Positions 1 to 9,163 of a stretch of DNA of 64,000 bases are shown here, one piece after another. Each line of letters opens with the position of its first letter. Positions within the stretch are counted from its first letter, which is position 1. This stretch comes from Pandoraea horticolens. GTDB lineage: Bacteria; Pseudomonadota; Gammaproteobacteria; Burkholderiales; Burkholderiaceae. Under the pieces are notes generated by a model, which did no database searches, was not told the DNA's origin, and saw nothing but the letters and a program-made list of their open reading frames with translations. The position numbers were made by a program, and so were the translations under genes. The DNA lies in NCBI RefSeq assembly GCF_902459555.1, contig NZ_CABPSM010000014.1, forward strand, positions 1 through 64,000, read 5' to 3'.

Positions 1-93
1 AAGCAACTGGAAGTGCGCGTGGGCGGAAACGTCAGCGTGCGTAAGGGCGAGAGCGCGCTGGGCGGTGGTATCTCGGCGAAGTATCGCTTCTAA
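1..93 (+). CDS. Autotransporter beta-domain protein, C-terminal end only
   Basis: Open from the first base of the window to a TAA at 91-93; 30 residues are visible. They end in KYRF, with the terminal aromatic residue expected for an outer-membrane beta-barrel. The tail has the same alternating pattern as the C-terminus of the next gene (K-L-x-x-R-x-G-x-N-x-SVR-x-G, then S-x-KY and an aromatic end), so the two are very probably tandem paralogues. The passenger and the start lie outside the window, so nothing can be said about function beyond membership of the barrel family. A strong terminator follows at 212-245. Confidence 0.7.
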   Translation, partial: KQLEVRVGGNVSVRKGESALGGGISAKYRF

Positions 94-211
94 GGTAGTC
101 GGCAGGACGCTTTCCTCGTGAGGGGAAAGCGCGGATCTTCCCCAATGAGATCCGAGTGACGCATCGGACAGTCATGATCGATGCGTCATCGGTTCAATAC
201 CATTGGGTTGA

Positions 212-245
212 AGCCCCCGTTACTTATTGGTAACGGGGGCTTTTG
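212..245 (+). terminator. Intrinsic terminator after the first autotransporter gene
   Basis: A perfect stem of about 12 bp (AGCCCCCGTTAC with GTAACGGGGGCT) and a short AT-rich loop are followed by a T run. It lies 120 bases after the stop of the truncated gene and insulates the next gene. Confidence 0.85.
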
Positions 246-619
246 CATTTGAATCGCGAGGTGAACCGAATTACCGACAAATTACTGTCGAGTGACCGAT
301 TTCAGTCCGGAGGCCGCACATTCGGCGTCGCGGAGGTCCTTCCTGCTATCGAGGGGGATTTCGGTGCTAAAACCGATGATTTTCGAGCTTGCTAAGTGGA
401 TGTCTCGAAGTGCAGTCAATTTCGTGGTGATTTGCGCCATGATTTTCGTGGGATATGTCCCAAGATCGGTGTTCTTGGTGGGTGATTTCCCAATGCCACC
501 CCCTAAAGATCATTAATACGTTAATCACGTCCTACGATTCGTGTCACTCATCGAATGCAACGCAATTTGCGGATCTAGATTCGATATTTGCCAATCACGA
601 ATTGAAGAGGACATAGCGC
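246..619. other. Intergenic region, probable promoter of the next autotransporter gene
   Basis: About 370 bases, clearly more AT-rich than the flanking genes. A frame of 74 codons starts with GTG at 292 and encodes one hydrophobic stretch, but it has no ribosome binding site and no recognisable motif, so I do not call it. The region most likely carries the promoter for the gene at 620; I could not pick out one convincing -35/-10 pair. Confidence 0.4.
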
Positions 620-2323
620 ATGAATACCCCCCATATCGACGCCGGCACGGCTATCCAATCGACCAACGACACGCTGGCTGCACGCGTGCGCCGCACGGCC
701 ATCGCCGGGGCTGCCGCTCTTGCGCTGACGGGCGGCGGTATGGTGAGCGCCAACGCGGCATCGGAAATGGTGTCGGAGACGAGCGCGGCGGAAAGGAACT
801 GGAAGCGAATTGCCGATGCGGCCGCGAATCCGGCGGTATTGTCGTTTGACCGCGGGCCCGGTCAGGCTGCGAAGAACCTCGACAAGGCACGCGCGAACCC
901 TGGCAGCGCCACGATGGCACCCGCGATCGCCAAGGTCAGCAAGGTGCCGAGCGCCGTTGCCAAATCGGTTGGCAAGGAAACGCACGCGGTTGTTCTTGCC
1001 GACGCCTCGGGCGAAGACTGGCGGAAGTGGCTCAACGACAAGACACGCGAGATCAAGGATGGTGCAGAGAAGATCGCGGAAATTGTCGAGTTGAGCGAGC
1101 ACGCGACTGACAAGGAAAAGGAGACGACTCGCGAAGTCCTGAGCGGGGTCATCGAAAATCTCGGTAAGGAATCTGACCGGGCGAAGCGTAACGAGGGTGA
1201 CGATGGTGACAAGGGCGATGATGGCAATCTCGATGAAGTCAGTGACGGCGACGCCGAAGAGCCTGCCGCTGTTGAGCCGCCAGTGGAGTTGACGGAAACG
1301 GAAACAGATGCAGAAGAGGTAACGCAGCCCACTCTCTCGGCCGAACAAGCCATGGCGTCGGGCGTCGTCCTGACCCAAATGGCCAACGCCGCGCAACAGA
1401 ACGCGGAACTGTTCCGCAAGGGCATGCAAGACCGTCTGTCGGGTGACGACGCCTTCATGCAACCGACGGACATCGGCTCGACGACGGCCGGTATCTCCAC
1501 CTGGGCGCAGGCGATGGGCGCTCAGACGACCGGCAGGGGGCGTGACGCTGTTCCCGGTTTTTCGCTGCGCGGTGCGGGCATGGTGGTGGGCGTTGACGCC
1601 AAGAAGAACAACACGCGTGTCGGTATTGCCGTCGGTTACGGCGATGCGAGCGTCGATGCGAACGGCGAGAGCAGCCAGAAGGCCTCGTCGAAGGTGAGCA
1701 CGTATAGCGTTGGTCTGTATGGCGCCCACGAAGTCGATGGCTGGTTCGCTAACGGTGGCGTGTCGTATAGCGCGCACAGCATCAAGAGCCAGCGTGCGGC
1801 GAAACTGGGTGGCGAAGTCTATGGCCTGAGCGGCAAGACGAACGCCACGACCGTGGGCGGCTTTGCGCAGTTCGGCAAGCACATTGTCACGCGTGCCGTG
1901 AACATCGATCCGAGCATCACCCTCAAGGTGTCAAACACCTCGGTGAAGGGCTTCACCGAAAACGGCGATGCCGGTCTCAAGGTCGACGGCAGCAACTTCA
2001 ACTCGGCACGTGTGGGCATGGGCGCACGTCTGTGGAAAGCGTTCGGCGACGAGGCGCACAGCGTCACGCCGTCGCTGCGTATTTCTTATGAGCGCGAACT
2101 GGCGCATGCCGCACCGTCGATGGACGTGGCACTCGCCAACGCCGCGAATGCCGGCACGATGACCGTCACGGGCAACAAGTTGGGCCGCGACATCGTGGGC
2201 GCGGAAGCCGCCGTCGACGTGAAGCTCGGCAAGAAGCTCTCGCTTCGCGGTGGCGTGAACGGCAGTGTGCGCCAAGGTCAAACGCAAGCTGGTGTGGCCG
2301 GTTCGCTCAAGTACGTCTGGTAA
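620..2323 (+). CDS. Autotransporter beta-domain outer-membrane protein
   Basis: 567 residues. An AGAGGA ribosome binding site sits about 10 bases before ATG 620. Residues 1-46 form an extended signal peptide: a polar N-region, two arginines, a hydrophobic core from about 27 to 41, and an SANA cleavage site. The passenger is short (about 47-285) and contains a strongly acidic Asp/Glu/Gly/Pro stretch at about 191-233. Residues from about 290 (STWAQAMG) to the end show alternating beta-strand patterns and finish in KYVW, typical of a type V secretion barrel. Family knowledge says the barrel inserts in the outer membrane and exposes or releases the passenger. The passenger resembles nothing I know, so the role (adhesion, other surface function) is open. 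It is a paralogue of the gene ending at 93. Confidence 0.85.
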   Translation: MNTPHIDAGTAIQSTNDTLAARVRRTAIAGAAALALTGGGMVSANAASEMVSETSAAERNWKRIADAAANPAVLSFDRGPGQAAKNLDKARANPGSATMAPAIAKVSKVPSAVAKSVGKETHAVVLADASGEDWRKWLNDKTREIKDGAEKIAEIVELSEHATDKEKETTREVLSGVIENLGKESDRAKRNEGDDGDKGDDGNLDEVSDGDAEEPAAVEPPVELTETETDAEEVTQPTLSAEQAMASGVVLTQMANAAQQNAELFRKGMQDRLSGDDAFMQPTDIGSTTAGISTWAQAMGAQTTGRGRDAVPGFSLRGAGMVVGVDAKKNNTRVGIAVGYGDASVDANGESSQKASSKVSTYSVGLYGAHEVDGWFANGGVSYSAHSIKSQRAAKLGGEVYGLSGKTNATTVGGFAQFGKHIVTRAVNIDPSITLKVSNTSVKGFTENGDAGLKVDGSNFNSARVGMGARLWKAFGDEAHSVTPSLRISYERELAHAAPSMDVALANAANAGTMTVTGNKLGRDIVGAEAAVDVKLGKKLSLRGGVNGSVRQGQTQAGVAGSLKYVW

Positions 2324-2374
2324 TCCAGGTGTGAGAGGCGCCGGCTTGCGCCGGCGCCAACTTCGCGAGGGAGT

Positions 2375-2436
2375 TGCAGTAGCAGTAACAGCAGTAGCAG
2401 TAGCAGTCACGGCAGCAGTGACCGCAGTCGCAGTAA
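2375..2436. repeat. Degenerate GCAGTA hexamer repeat in the 3' untranslated region
   Basis: About ten imperfect six-base units (GCAGTA, GCAGTC, ACAGCA and similar) run between the autotransporter stop and its terminator. Units are imperfect, and the array is outside any coding frame I accept. Confidence 0.7.
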
Positions 2437-2440
2437 AGGA

Positions 2441-2475
2441 AAAGCCGTCCGGCAATATGCCGGACGGCTTTTTTC
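2441..2475. terminator. Intrinsic terminator between convergent autotransporter and porin genes
   Basis: An 11-bp stem (AGCCGTCCGGC with GCCGGACGGCT), a 5-base loop AATAT and a T6 run on the plus strand; an A-rich tract precedes the stem, so it could also act on porin transcripts from the other strand. Confidence 0.85.
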
Positions 2476-2508
2476 CGTCTCTGCGATGCGCGCTTACCTC
2501 ATAGGCGA

Positions 2509-3573
2509 TCAGAACGAGTGCGACACCCCGATATAAGCACCGGTCTGGCTCTTGCCTGCGGGCGGGTTATCGAGCGAGTCGCTCGGAATAGCCGCGACGG
2601 AGAAGCTCTGATTCGCGCTGTTCTTGACATAAGCGACCGTGCCGTACAGGAACGTGCGCTTCGACAGGTTATACGTCGTGCCCAGCTCGAACATCGTGGC
2701 GTGTCCGAAGCCCCCCGGCACATTCACGTGATACACCGCCGCATTTGCGGCCCACGCCTGGGTCGCCTGATATTTCACGCCCGCCCAATAGTGATCGGCG
2801 CGCGTCGCGAAGTCGGGGGCCGGGGCGTCCGGGGCGGACATATGGGTGTAGCCCAGCGAAATCGTGAAGCGGTTCAGGAACACGTTCGCGCCCGCGAAGT
2901 ATTCGCGCGACGTGGCGAAGACATCGGTGAAGCGTCCGTTGGTGTCGCGAATTTCGTCGTACAACGCCCGCAACTGGAACCGGTCATGCGTGTACGTCAA
3001 CTGTGCTCCCATGCCTCGGCCGTTATTGAACTGCCCGGCGATGTTCGAGAACGCGTACTGACCCGCGACATCGAAGCCATACCAGTTCGGGCTTTGATAG
3101 TTGACGGTATTGCTCGCCTGCGGCCAATTACGTCCTCGCACGAGCGACGCTGAGGAGAACGCCTGCTGTTGGAACGGATCGAAGTCCCAGACCCCGTTGC
3201 TGATGAACAGATTGCGGCCGAGCGTCAGTTGCCCCCATGAGCGGGAGTTGAGGCCGACCAGTGCTCGCCGGTCGAAGATCGATCCCGAGCCGTTGTTGTT
3301 GAAGCCGTTCATCAACTGGAACCCACCTTCCAGATTGAATACGGCATGCAATCCCTGCCCGAGATCTTCATAGCCGCGCAGGCCGAACAGGCTGGTGCCG
3401 TAGTCACCGCCTTGCGCACTCCAGCGCGATGCGGTGCCGCCCTTACCGTCCTGCAGGTTGTTCATGAACTGAAAGCCGCCATCGACGCGGCCATAAAGCT
3501 GCACACTCGATTGCGCGTGCGCAAACGTGCCGATGCCGCAAAGCAAGCTTGCTGCTATGAGCTTCATTTTCAT
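2509..3573 (-). CDS. Gram-negative porin (Burkholderia-type general porin)
   Basis: 354 residues. A GGGAG ribosome binding site precedes the ATG. Residues 1-20 are a clear signal peptide ending THAHA-like (FAHA) before QSSVQLYGRVDGG, the hallmark start of betaproteobacterial 16-stranded porins. The protein ends in SHSF with the terminal Phe needed for barrel assembly. Internal GLRGYEDLGQGLHAVFNLE and later strand patterns fit the same family. Such trimeric porins allow diffusion of small hydrophilic solutes through the outer membrane; substrate preference cannot be read from sequence. The gene stands alone, convergent with the autotransporter and separated from it by a terminator. Confidence 0.95.
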   Translation of the reverse strand: MKMKLIAASLLCGIGTFAHAQSSVQLYGRVDGGFQFMNNLQDGKGGTASRWSAQGGDYGTSLFGLRGYEDLGQGLHAVFNLEGGFQLMNGFNNNGSGSIFDRRALVGLNSRSWGQLTLGRNLFISNGVWDFDPFQQQAFSSASLVRGRNWPQASNTVNYQSPNWYGFDVAGQYAFSNIAGQFNNGRGMGAQLTYTHDRFQLRALYDEIRDTNGRFTDVFATSREYFAGANVFLNRFTISLGYTHMSAPDAPAPDFATRADHYWAGVKYQATQAWAANAAVYHVNVPGGFGHATMFELGTTYNLSKRTFLYGTVAYVKNSANQSFSVAAIPSDSLDNPPAGKSQTGAYIGVSHSF

Positions 3574-4087
3574 GGTCTACTCCCAGATTGCGTTTCGCCC
3601 CGCCCCTTCCTTGCGTGGTTATGTCCGTCGTCGTCGCGCGGTGCCCAAGCGGGGGCGATGCGAGAGGCCGGCGGGAAAACCTGAAATCTCGTTACGAGTG
3701 GCGAGGAATAGGCAAGCGGGAACGCCTGGGCAACGGGCGCCGCATGAGGAAGTGCGGGCGGTTGCGAGTGATGCCGTCACGCTCTGGTCTTCAGAGATCG
3801 TTGTCATGGCAGTCCACCGGCGTAGGGGCTGCGACAGCGTGGCGCAAACACAGACTGTCTTGCGCGCGGCCGTGCGACCGGGATCGGCTGGCGAGGGGCC
3901 GGCGCAGCGTCGCATATGCCGTAGTGTGACGCAACGGGCACCCATCACCCGGATGGCTCCCGTTATATCCGATTTCCCCGGCATGCAACATCGGGGAAAG
4001 GCTTAGTCGCCCGATTGTTGCTTAACCGCAACCGAAACGGCTTGAACGACGAGACAAGTTCGAGTTGCGCCACTTCAGAAGGCCATT
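3574..4087. other. Intergenic region with a small inverted repeat
   Basis: About 510 bases without a gene I can support. It should hold the porin promoter. At 3973-3999 lies a perfect 8-bp inverted repeat (TTTCCCCG / CGGGGAAA) with an 11-base loop and no T run, possibly a protein-binding site. Reading frames here are compositional shadows. Confidence 0.5.
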
Positions 4088-5017
4088 TCAGTCCGGTGTG
4101 CCGAACGCTTCCATCTTGCTCGCCAGGTGTGTCAGCAACCGGTTGGCGGCACCCGACAGCCGCCGGCCAGCGCGGGTGACGAGGTGCGCCTCTGCCCTAT
4201 TGAGAATCGGGTGATCGACAGGCAGCGCACGCAACAGGCCGGCCTCGATCTCCTGCGACACGGCAAACGCGGGCAGGAATGTCGCGCCCAGTCCCGCACG
4301 CACGAAGTGCTTGAGGACGGAAATCGAGTTGGTCGTAACCGTGGGCGTGAGCCGATGCTTTTCCGACTGCTCGGCCAGCTCCATCAGTTGGCGCGTGCCG
4401 TAAGCCCCGTGCATGAGGGCGAGTGGCACGTCGTAGAGCGCGTCGAGCCGAAGCGCTCCCGCCTCGTCCACCTGCTCGACCAGTGGGGAGTCGGGCGCGA
4501 CGATGGCGTGCACCGGCTGACGCATCTGCGCGCGCGACACGATCTTGGGTTCGGCCGGCGGGTTGTAGACGAGCCCGATGTCCGCATCGTCCTCGGCCAC
4601 GCGTCGCATGACCTCGTTGGTGCCCGCCAGATCGAGCGTTAGCGTGATGCCGGGATAGCGCTTGCAGAAGTACTGTAGCGGCGCGCCCATCAGGTCGCTG
4701 ACGAATCCCTCGCCGACAGCCAGCCGGATATGGCCGCGCCGCAGCCCGCGGACTTCCTGCAACTTGGCAAGCAAGTCCTCCTGGTGCGCACGCTGCTCCC
4801 GGTAGTACTCCATGAGCAGCCGTCCGGCCTGCGTCAGGTGGACGCCGCGCTTGTGGCGTTCGATGAGCGGTAGCGCCAGTTCGGCCTCCAGTAAGGCGAT
4901 CTGGCGGCTGACGGCGGAGGGGGCGATGTCGAGTCTGTCGGCGGCGGCGCGCACGGTACCGCATTGGACGGCTTCGAACAGATACGCCAAGCGGCTTTCA
5001 GTGATGGCAGGTGTCAT
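4088..5017 (-). CDS. LysR-family transcriptional regulator
   Basis: 309 residues, normal for the family. The winged HTH is at about 8-68 (VRAAADRLDIAPSAVSRQI, then LPLIERHKRGVHLTQAG), followed by a linker helix and a periplasmic-binding-like effector domain (about 92-300). It is divergent from the VOC-dehydrogenase-ALDH-DUF3100 gene group that begins at 5259, the usual arrangement for a LysR activator of a catabolic operon, so it probably controls that group. The effector is unknown. The divergent intergenic region of 241 bases would carry its binding site. Confidence 0.93.
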   Translation of the reverse strand: MTPAITESRLAYLFEAVQCGTVRAAADRLDIAPSAVSRQIALLEAELALPLIERHKRGVHLTQAGRLLMEYYREQRAHQEDLLAKLQEVRGLRRGHIRLAVGEGFVSDLMGAPLQYFCKRYPGITLTLDLAGTNEVMRRVAEDDADIGLVYNPPAEPKIVSRAQMRQPVHAIVAPDSPLVEQVDEAGALRLDALYDVPLALMHGAYGTRQLMELAEQSEKHRLTPTVTTNSISVLKHFVRAGLGATFLPAFAVSQEIEAGLLRALPVDHPILNRAEAHLVTRAGRRLSGAANRLLTHLASKMEAFGTPD

Positions 5018-5258
5018 ACCCTAAAGACTAATTTTTAGAACAAAAATCTTCAAGCGTTGTCATTGAGCGTCGTTTTTTTTCAATCCACACTGCGAAGCAT
5101 GCGGATCGGCCCCTCTGCTGGGCAACGAACCCAGGCGAGGCCTGGTGGAGGTGGTCCGATTCCGCGCCAGTTTCATCGCCACCGGCCCGCACAGGGATAA
5201 TGGGGGCGAGCGTCCTCGGGCCGCCAGGATTGGCACCGGGTCAGATCGGAGACACCAG

Positions 5259-6164
5259 ATGATTCCTCCGCGCAACACGCGATTTGGCGTCGATCATCCG
5301 CTCGTCACGGTGCATGACCACCCGCGGCGCTTGACGCATTACGAGCGCATGGGCTTTTCTCCGTCGCCGGTGTCGTATCACCCATGGGGCACGCTCACCT
5401 CGCTCATGATGTTCGGCGACAACTTCATCGAATTGATCGGTGTGGACGACGCCCGCAAGTTCGGCACGCATGCGATCGGAGACTTCTGTTTCGGACGTTA
5501 TCTCGGCAGTTTTCTGGCGCGCGAAGAAGGCGTTTCGCTGATTGCCCTTCACAGCAAGGACGTACGCGCCGATCACGCTCGCCTCGTGCAGGCGGGTCTC
5601 GAGACACAAGGCATCATCGATTTCCGCCGGACGATGGGCAAACCGAACGGCTCGTCCGGCCAGGCCGTCGTCTCGCTGGGCCTGTTCATCGACGACTCGC
5701 TGGGCGATGTGTCGAATGTCATCTGTCAGCAGCATCGGCCCGAGTTGATCCGGGCGCCCGAGTGGCAGAGGCATGCGAACGGCGTGAGCAACATCATCGG
5801 CGTGACTTACGTAGCGCCGGACACCCTTTCCCTGCGCGCGCTCGCCGCGCGCTGGCAGCAGATATATGGCGAGCGTCACGTCGATCTCTATGAGGGCGGG
5901 GCCGTGGCCGACACCGGCTGCGGCCACTTGCGGGTGCTCTCGCCGCAGCGTGCCGAAGTGCGTTATGCGGCCGTTGGTTTGCCGATGGCGCAGGCCACCC
6001 GTACGCATGCCGTGGCGATCACGCTGCTGGCCCCGGATCTGGCTCACGTCGAGGCGTTGTGGCGCGAACACGGCGTGCCCTACGGCTACAACGAGCACGG
6101 GCTGGTAGTGGAGCCCGAGTTTGCGGGCAACGTCGTGCTGGAGTTCGTCAACCACCCGCACTGA
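5259..6164 (+). CDS. VOC / glyoxalase-like domain protein
   Basis: 301 residues from ATG 5259, chosen because CGGAGA lies about 7 bases upstream; a longer frame starting at 5145 has no such site. The N-terminal FGVDHPLVTVHD and the repeated beta-alpha-beta pattern match the glyoxalase-like VOC superfamily, which includes metal-dependent dioxygenases, lyases and isomerases. FIELIGV and VVLEFVNHPH look like the ends of two half-modules carrying metal-ligand Glu residues. The position as first gene after the LysR regulator and before two NAD(P)-dependent enzymes suggests a ring-opening or isomerising step in a catabolic route. The reaction is not predictable. Confidence 0.8.
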   Translation: MIPPRNTRFGVDHPLVTVHDHPRRLTHYERMGFSPSPVSYHPWGTLTSLMMFGDNFIELIGVDDARKFGTHAIGDFCFGRYLGSFLAREEGVSLIALHSKDVRADHARLVQAGLETQGIIDFRRTMGKPNGSSGQAVVSLGLFIDDSLGDVSNVICQQHRPELIRAPEWQRHANGVSNIIGVTYVAPDTLSLRALAARWQQIYGERHVDLYEGGAVADTGCGHLRVLSPQRAEVRYAAVGLPMAQATRTHAVAITLLAPDLAHVEALWREHGVPYGYNEHGLVVEPEFAGNVVLEFVNHPH

Positions 6165-6187
6165 CGTCCCCTGAAATTTCCAAACGG

Positions 6188-6206
6188 CGGCCGGACGATC
6201 CGGCCG
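6188..6206. other. Hairpin in the VOC-dehydrogenase spacer
   Basis: Perfect 8-bp stem CGGCCGGA / TCCGGCCG with a 3-base loop CGA and no T run. It could stabilise or process the transcript rather than terminate it. Confidence 0.5.
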
Positions 6207-6268
6207 GCGGAGCAACGCGGCGTCGCCCGTGGCGGTGGCGTCATCTTCGCAGTCAATCTGGAGTCAAC

Positions 6269-7150
6269 ATGAAAATCATCGGAGTGGTCGGACTGGGCAA
6301 TATGGGACGCGGCATGGCGCTGTCGTTGCAGCGCGGCGGTTTCACGGTGCTTGGGTTCGATCCGTCGCCGGCTGCCGGTAGCGCCTTGGCCGAGGCCGGC
6401 ATCGGCCTGCGGGCTTCGGTCGGCGAACTCGCCCGCGAAGCCGACGCACTGGTGCTGTCGCTGCCGACGTCGCAAGTGGTCGAGGCCGTGGTGAACGGCG
6501 CCGACGGCATTGCCGCGAACGGCCGTGAGGGGTTGATCGTCGTCGACACGTCAACGGCCGACCCGGAAAGCACGCGCGCCCTCGCAGCCACGCTGCGCGA
6601 GAAGGGTATCGCACTGGTCGACGCACCGGTCTCCGGCGGCCCGAAGGGCGCACTGAACGGTGCGCTCACGATGGTGCTGGGCGGCTCGGCAGACGACATC
6701 GCCCGTGTCGAGCCGGTGCTTGCTGCCATGTCGGCCAAGCGCGTTCACATCGGCGACGTGGGCGCGGGTCATGTGACCAAGCTCATCAACAACCTGATGT
6801 GCGCGGCCCATCTGGTCGTGGCGGGCGAAGCGATGCGTCTGGCGAAGGCCGCCGGTGTGGCGCCCGAGCAAGTGCTCGAGGGCCTGAATGCCGGTTCGGG
6901 CCGCAGCGGCGTGACGCAGACCAATTACCCGACGTGGATTCTGAACAACGCGTTCGACTCGGGCTTCACGATGAAGCTCATGCGCAAGGACGTGCGCCTA
7001 GCGATGGCGCTCGCGGAGCAGACGGGCACGCTGGCCACGGGACCGCTCTCGGCCGAAGTCGGCCGTCTGTGGGCGGCGAGCGCCGCAACGGTGGGCGATG
7101 ACGAGGACTTCAACCGTATCGTGCAGTTCATCGAACCGGGCCGCGCGTAA
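6269..7150 (+). CDS. NAD(P)-dependent beta-hydroxyacid dehydrogenase (HIBADH/GarR family)
   Basis: 293 residues from ATG 6269; TGGAG is 5 bases upstream, and the reading frame before it (from 6059) overlaps the VOC gene and is not used. The Rossmann motif GVVGLGNMGRGMA is at 4-16, the DAPVSGGPKGA substrate loop near 120, and GHVTKLINN carries the catalytic lysine at position 171, the usual place in tartronate semialdehyde reductase and 3-hydroxyisobutyrate dehydrogenase. The C-terminal all-alpha domain is complete. The family oxidises or reduces short beta-hydroxy acids. Exact substrate is unknown; the adjacent aldehyde dehydrogenase suggests that its semialdehyde product is oxidised further. 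Confidence 0.9.
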   Translation: MKIIGVVGLGNMGRGMALSLQRGGFTVLGFDPSPAAGSALAEAGIGLRASVGELAREADALVLSLPTSQVVEAVVNGADGIAANGREGLIVVDTSTADPESTRALAATLREKGIALVDAPVSGGPKGALNGALTMVLGGSADDIARVEPVLAAMSAKRVHIGDVGAGHVTKLINNLMCAAHLVVAGEAMRLAKAAGVAPEQVLEGLNAGSGRSGVTQTNYPTWILNNAFDSGFTMKLMRKDVRLAMALAEQTGTLATGPLSAEVGRLWAASAATVGDDEDFNRIVQFIEPGRA

Positions 7151-7252
7151 TCGTTGCCGGGCGGCCGCTGGCCCCACACGTTCGCATTCGATATTTCTAT
7201 TTTGTTTGACGACAGGATGCGCCCCGGACGGCGCATCGTACGGAGTTTTCTC

Positions 7253-8767
7253 ATGGCAGACCAACAAGCCGCCGCCTTGCTCGGCGCATTCGCAAAGTTC
7301 TTCCCCAACGCCACCACGATTGGCTCGTTCGTGAACGGCGAACTGGTCGAAGGCGCGGGGGAGGCAACCATCGATATCGTCAATCCGGCGACTGGCCAGA
7401 CGGTGCTGACTTACCGCGACGCGGGTGCCGCTGTCGTGGCGCGGGCCGCCGAAGCCGCGCAAACGGCGCAGAAAACCTGGTGGGCGCTGACCCACGCGGC
7501 GCGAGGCCGCGTGATGCAGGCCGTTGGCAGCAAGATCCGCGAAAACGCCGAAGCGCTCGCGCAACTCGAATCGATCGGCGCAGGCAAGCCGATCCGCGAT
7601 TGCCGTGGTGAAGTCGGCAAGGTGGCGGAGATGTTCGAGTACTACGCCGGCTGGACCGACAAGTTCTTCGGCGACGTGATCCCGGTGCCGAGCACACACC
7701 TGAACTACACGCGCCGCGAAGCGATGGGCGTGGTGTTGCAGATCACGCCGTGGAACGCCCCGGTTTTCACCTGCGGCTGGCAACTCGCCCCGGCCATCGC
7801 GATGGGTAACGGTGTGCTGCTCAAGCCGTCGGAACTCACGCCGGCCAGCTCGCTCGTGGTGGCCGCGCTGGCCGAGCAGGCGGGCGTGCCGCGCGGCCTC
7901 GTCAACGTGCTCGCCGGCTTCGGTCACACCACCGGTCAGGCAGCGATCTCGCATCCGGTCATCAAGAAGGTCGTGTTTGTCGGCTCGCCGGCCACGGGCA
8001 GCAAGATCGCCACGGCCGCCGCGCAGCGTCTGCTGCCGAGCGTGCTCGAACTGGGCGGCAAGTCCGCCAATATCGTGTTCGACGATGCCGATCTGAAGCG
8101 CGCCTGCCTTGGCGCCCAGGCCGCCATCTTCTCGAGCGCAGGCCAAAGCTGCGTGGCGGGCTCGCGTCTGCTGGTTCAGCGCGGCGTGTACGACCTGATG
8201 ATCGAGATGCTGGCGCGCGGCGCGGAGAAGATTCGCGTGGGCGCGCCGCTGGACGACACCACCGAAGTCGGCCCGATCTGCAACCGCACGCAGTATCAGC
8301 ACGTGATGAACATGATCGACGCAGGCGTGGAAGGCGGCGCGCGTCTGGCGGCCGGCACGCAGCAGCGCAGCGACGGCGGCTTCTTTGTGCGTCCGACCGT
8401 ACTGGCCGACGCGAACAACACGATGGGCGTGGCTCGCACCGAAATCTTCGGCCCGGTCGTCGTGGCGATTCCCTTCGACACGGAAGAGGAAGCGCTGGCG
8501 ATCGCCAACGACAGCGAGTTCGGTCTGGCGGGGGCCGTGTGGACGCGGGATGTTGCGCGCGCTCACCGTGTGGCCGCGCAGGTCAACGCCGGAACGTTCT
8601 GGATCAACGGTTACAAGACGATTAACGTGGCGTCGCCGTTCGGAGGGTACAACCACAGCGGTTACGGCCGCTCCAGCGGCGTGGAAGCGCTCTACGAGTA
8701 CACGCAGACGAAGAGCGTGTGGGTCGAGACCGCAGCGAATCCGGCCACGCCGTTCGGCTACGTCTGA
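7253..8767 (+). CDS. Aldehyde dehydrogenase (NAD(P)+)
   Basis: 504 residues from ATG 7253, with CGGAG 7 bases before it; an in-frame ATG at 7217 is less likely. The NAD-binding ITPWNAP, the general base in LELGGKS (Glu266) and the catalytic cysteine in GQSCVAG (Cys300) are all present, so the enzyme should be active. Length and layout match the ALDH superfamily (betaine/aminobutyraldehyde-like branch). It follows the dehydrogenase by 102 bases and is probably in the same operon. It would oxidise a semialdehyde to an acid in the cytoplasm; the substrate cannot be named. Confidence 0.93.
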   Translation: MADQQAAALLGAFAKFFPNATTIGSFVNGELVEGAGEATIDIVNPATGQTVLTYRDAGAAVVARAAEAAQTAQKTWWALTHAARGRVMQAVGSKIRENAEALAQLESIGAGKPIRDCRGEVGKVAEMFEYYAGWTDKFFGDVIPVPSTHLNYTRREAMGVVLQITPWNAPVFTCGWQLAPAIAMGNGVLLKPSELTPASSLVVAALAEQAGVPRGLVNVLAGFGHTTGQAAISHPVIKKVVFVGSPATGSKIATAAAQRLLPSVLELGGKSANIVFDDADLKRACLGAQAAIFSSAGQSCVAGSRLLVQRGVYDLMIEMLARGAEKIRVGAPLDDTTEVGPICNRTQYQHVMNMIDAGVEGGARLAAGTQQRSDGGFFVRPTVLADANNTMGVARTEIFGPVVVAIPFDTEEEALAIANDSEFGLAGAVWTRDVARAHRVAAQVNAGTFWINGYKTINVASPFGGYNHSGYGRSSGVEALYEYTQTKSVWVETAANPATPFGYV

Positions 8768-9163
8768 TCGTGCGGCGAGCCGGATGAAGCCATCCGCGCG
8801 AATGTGCTGCCATCAAGCGTTCTGTCGTAGGGAACGTGACGTAATCGTGTGAATTGTGTGCTGGACGAAGGTCGTGAGACCCCGTCCGGTACGCAACCGT
8901 TTCAGCCTGCGAGACCTGGGGCCGGAACGGCTATTTTGACCGCGTATAATGCCGCCCTCGGGTGGTTCGGCGCGCAAAGCTGTTGCTGTCACCGAGGCGT
9001 GTCAACGTGGCGCTCGTTCGGGCATCATGGGGAGAGAAGTCCGCGGGTTTTGCGACCGGGCGGGCAATGCGCCGAATTTCCTTAACCACCGAAATGTTCG
9101 CGTCTTTTCCGGGGCACCGGAGGGCACCGGACCGGTTCAATAGCAAATGCAGTGGAGACCCAG
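8768..9163. other. Intergenic region with a candidate -10 element for the DUF3100 gene
   Basis: Almost 400 bases. A perfect TATAAT lies at 8945-8950 on the plus strand, about 210 bases before the next start, without a good -35 at 17 bases. Short frames here have no homology I recognise. The gap suggests that the DUF3100 gene has its own promoter. Confidence 0.4.

Noticed and set aside
292-516. 74-codon GTG-started frame with one hydrophobic segment
   Set aside because: No ribosome binding site or recognisable motif in an AT-rich promoter region.
575-1882. 435-codon minus-strand frame opposite the autotransporter gene
   Set aside because: Composition shadow of a high-GC gene; no signal, no ribosome binding site and Arg/His-rich translation.
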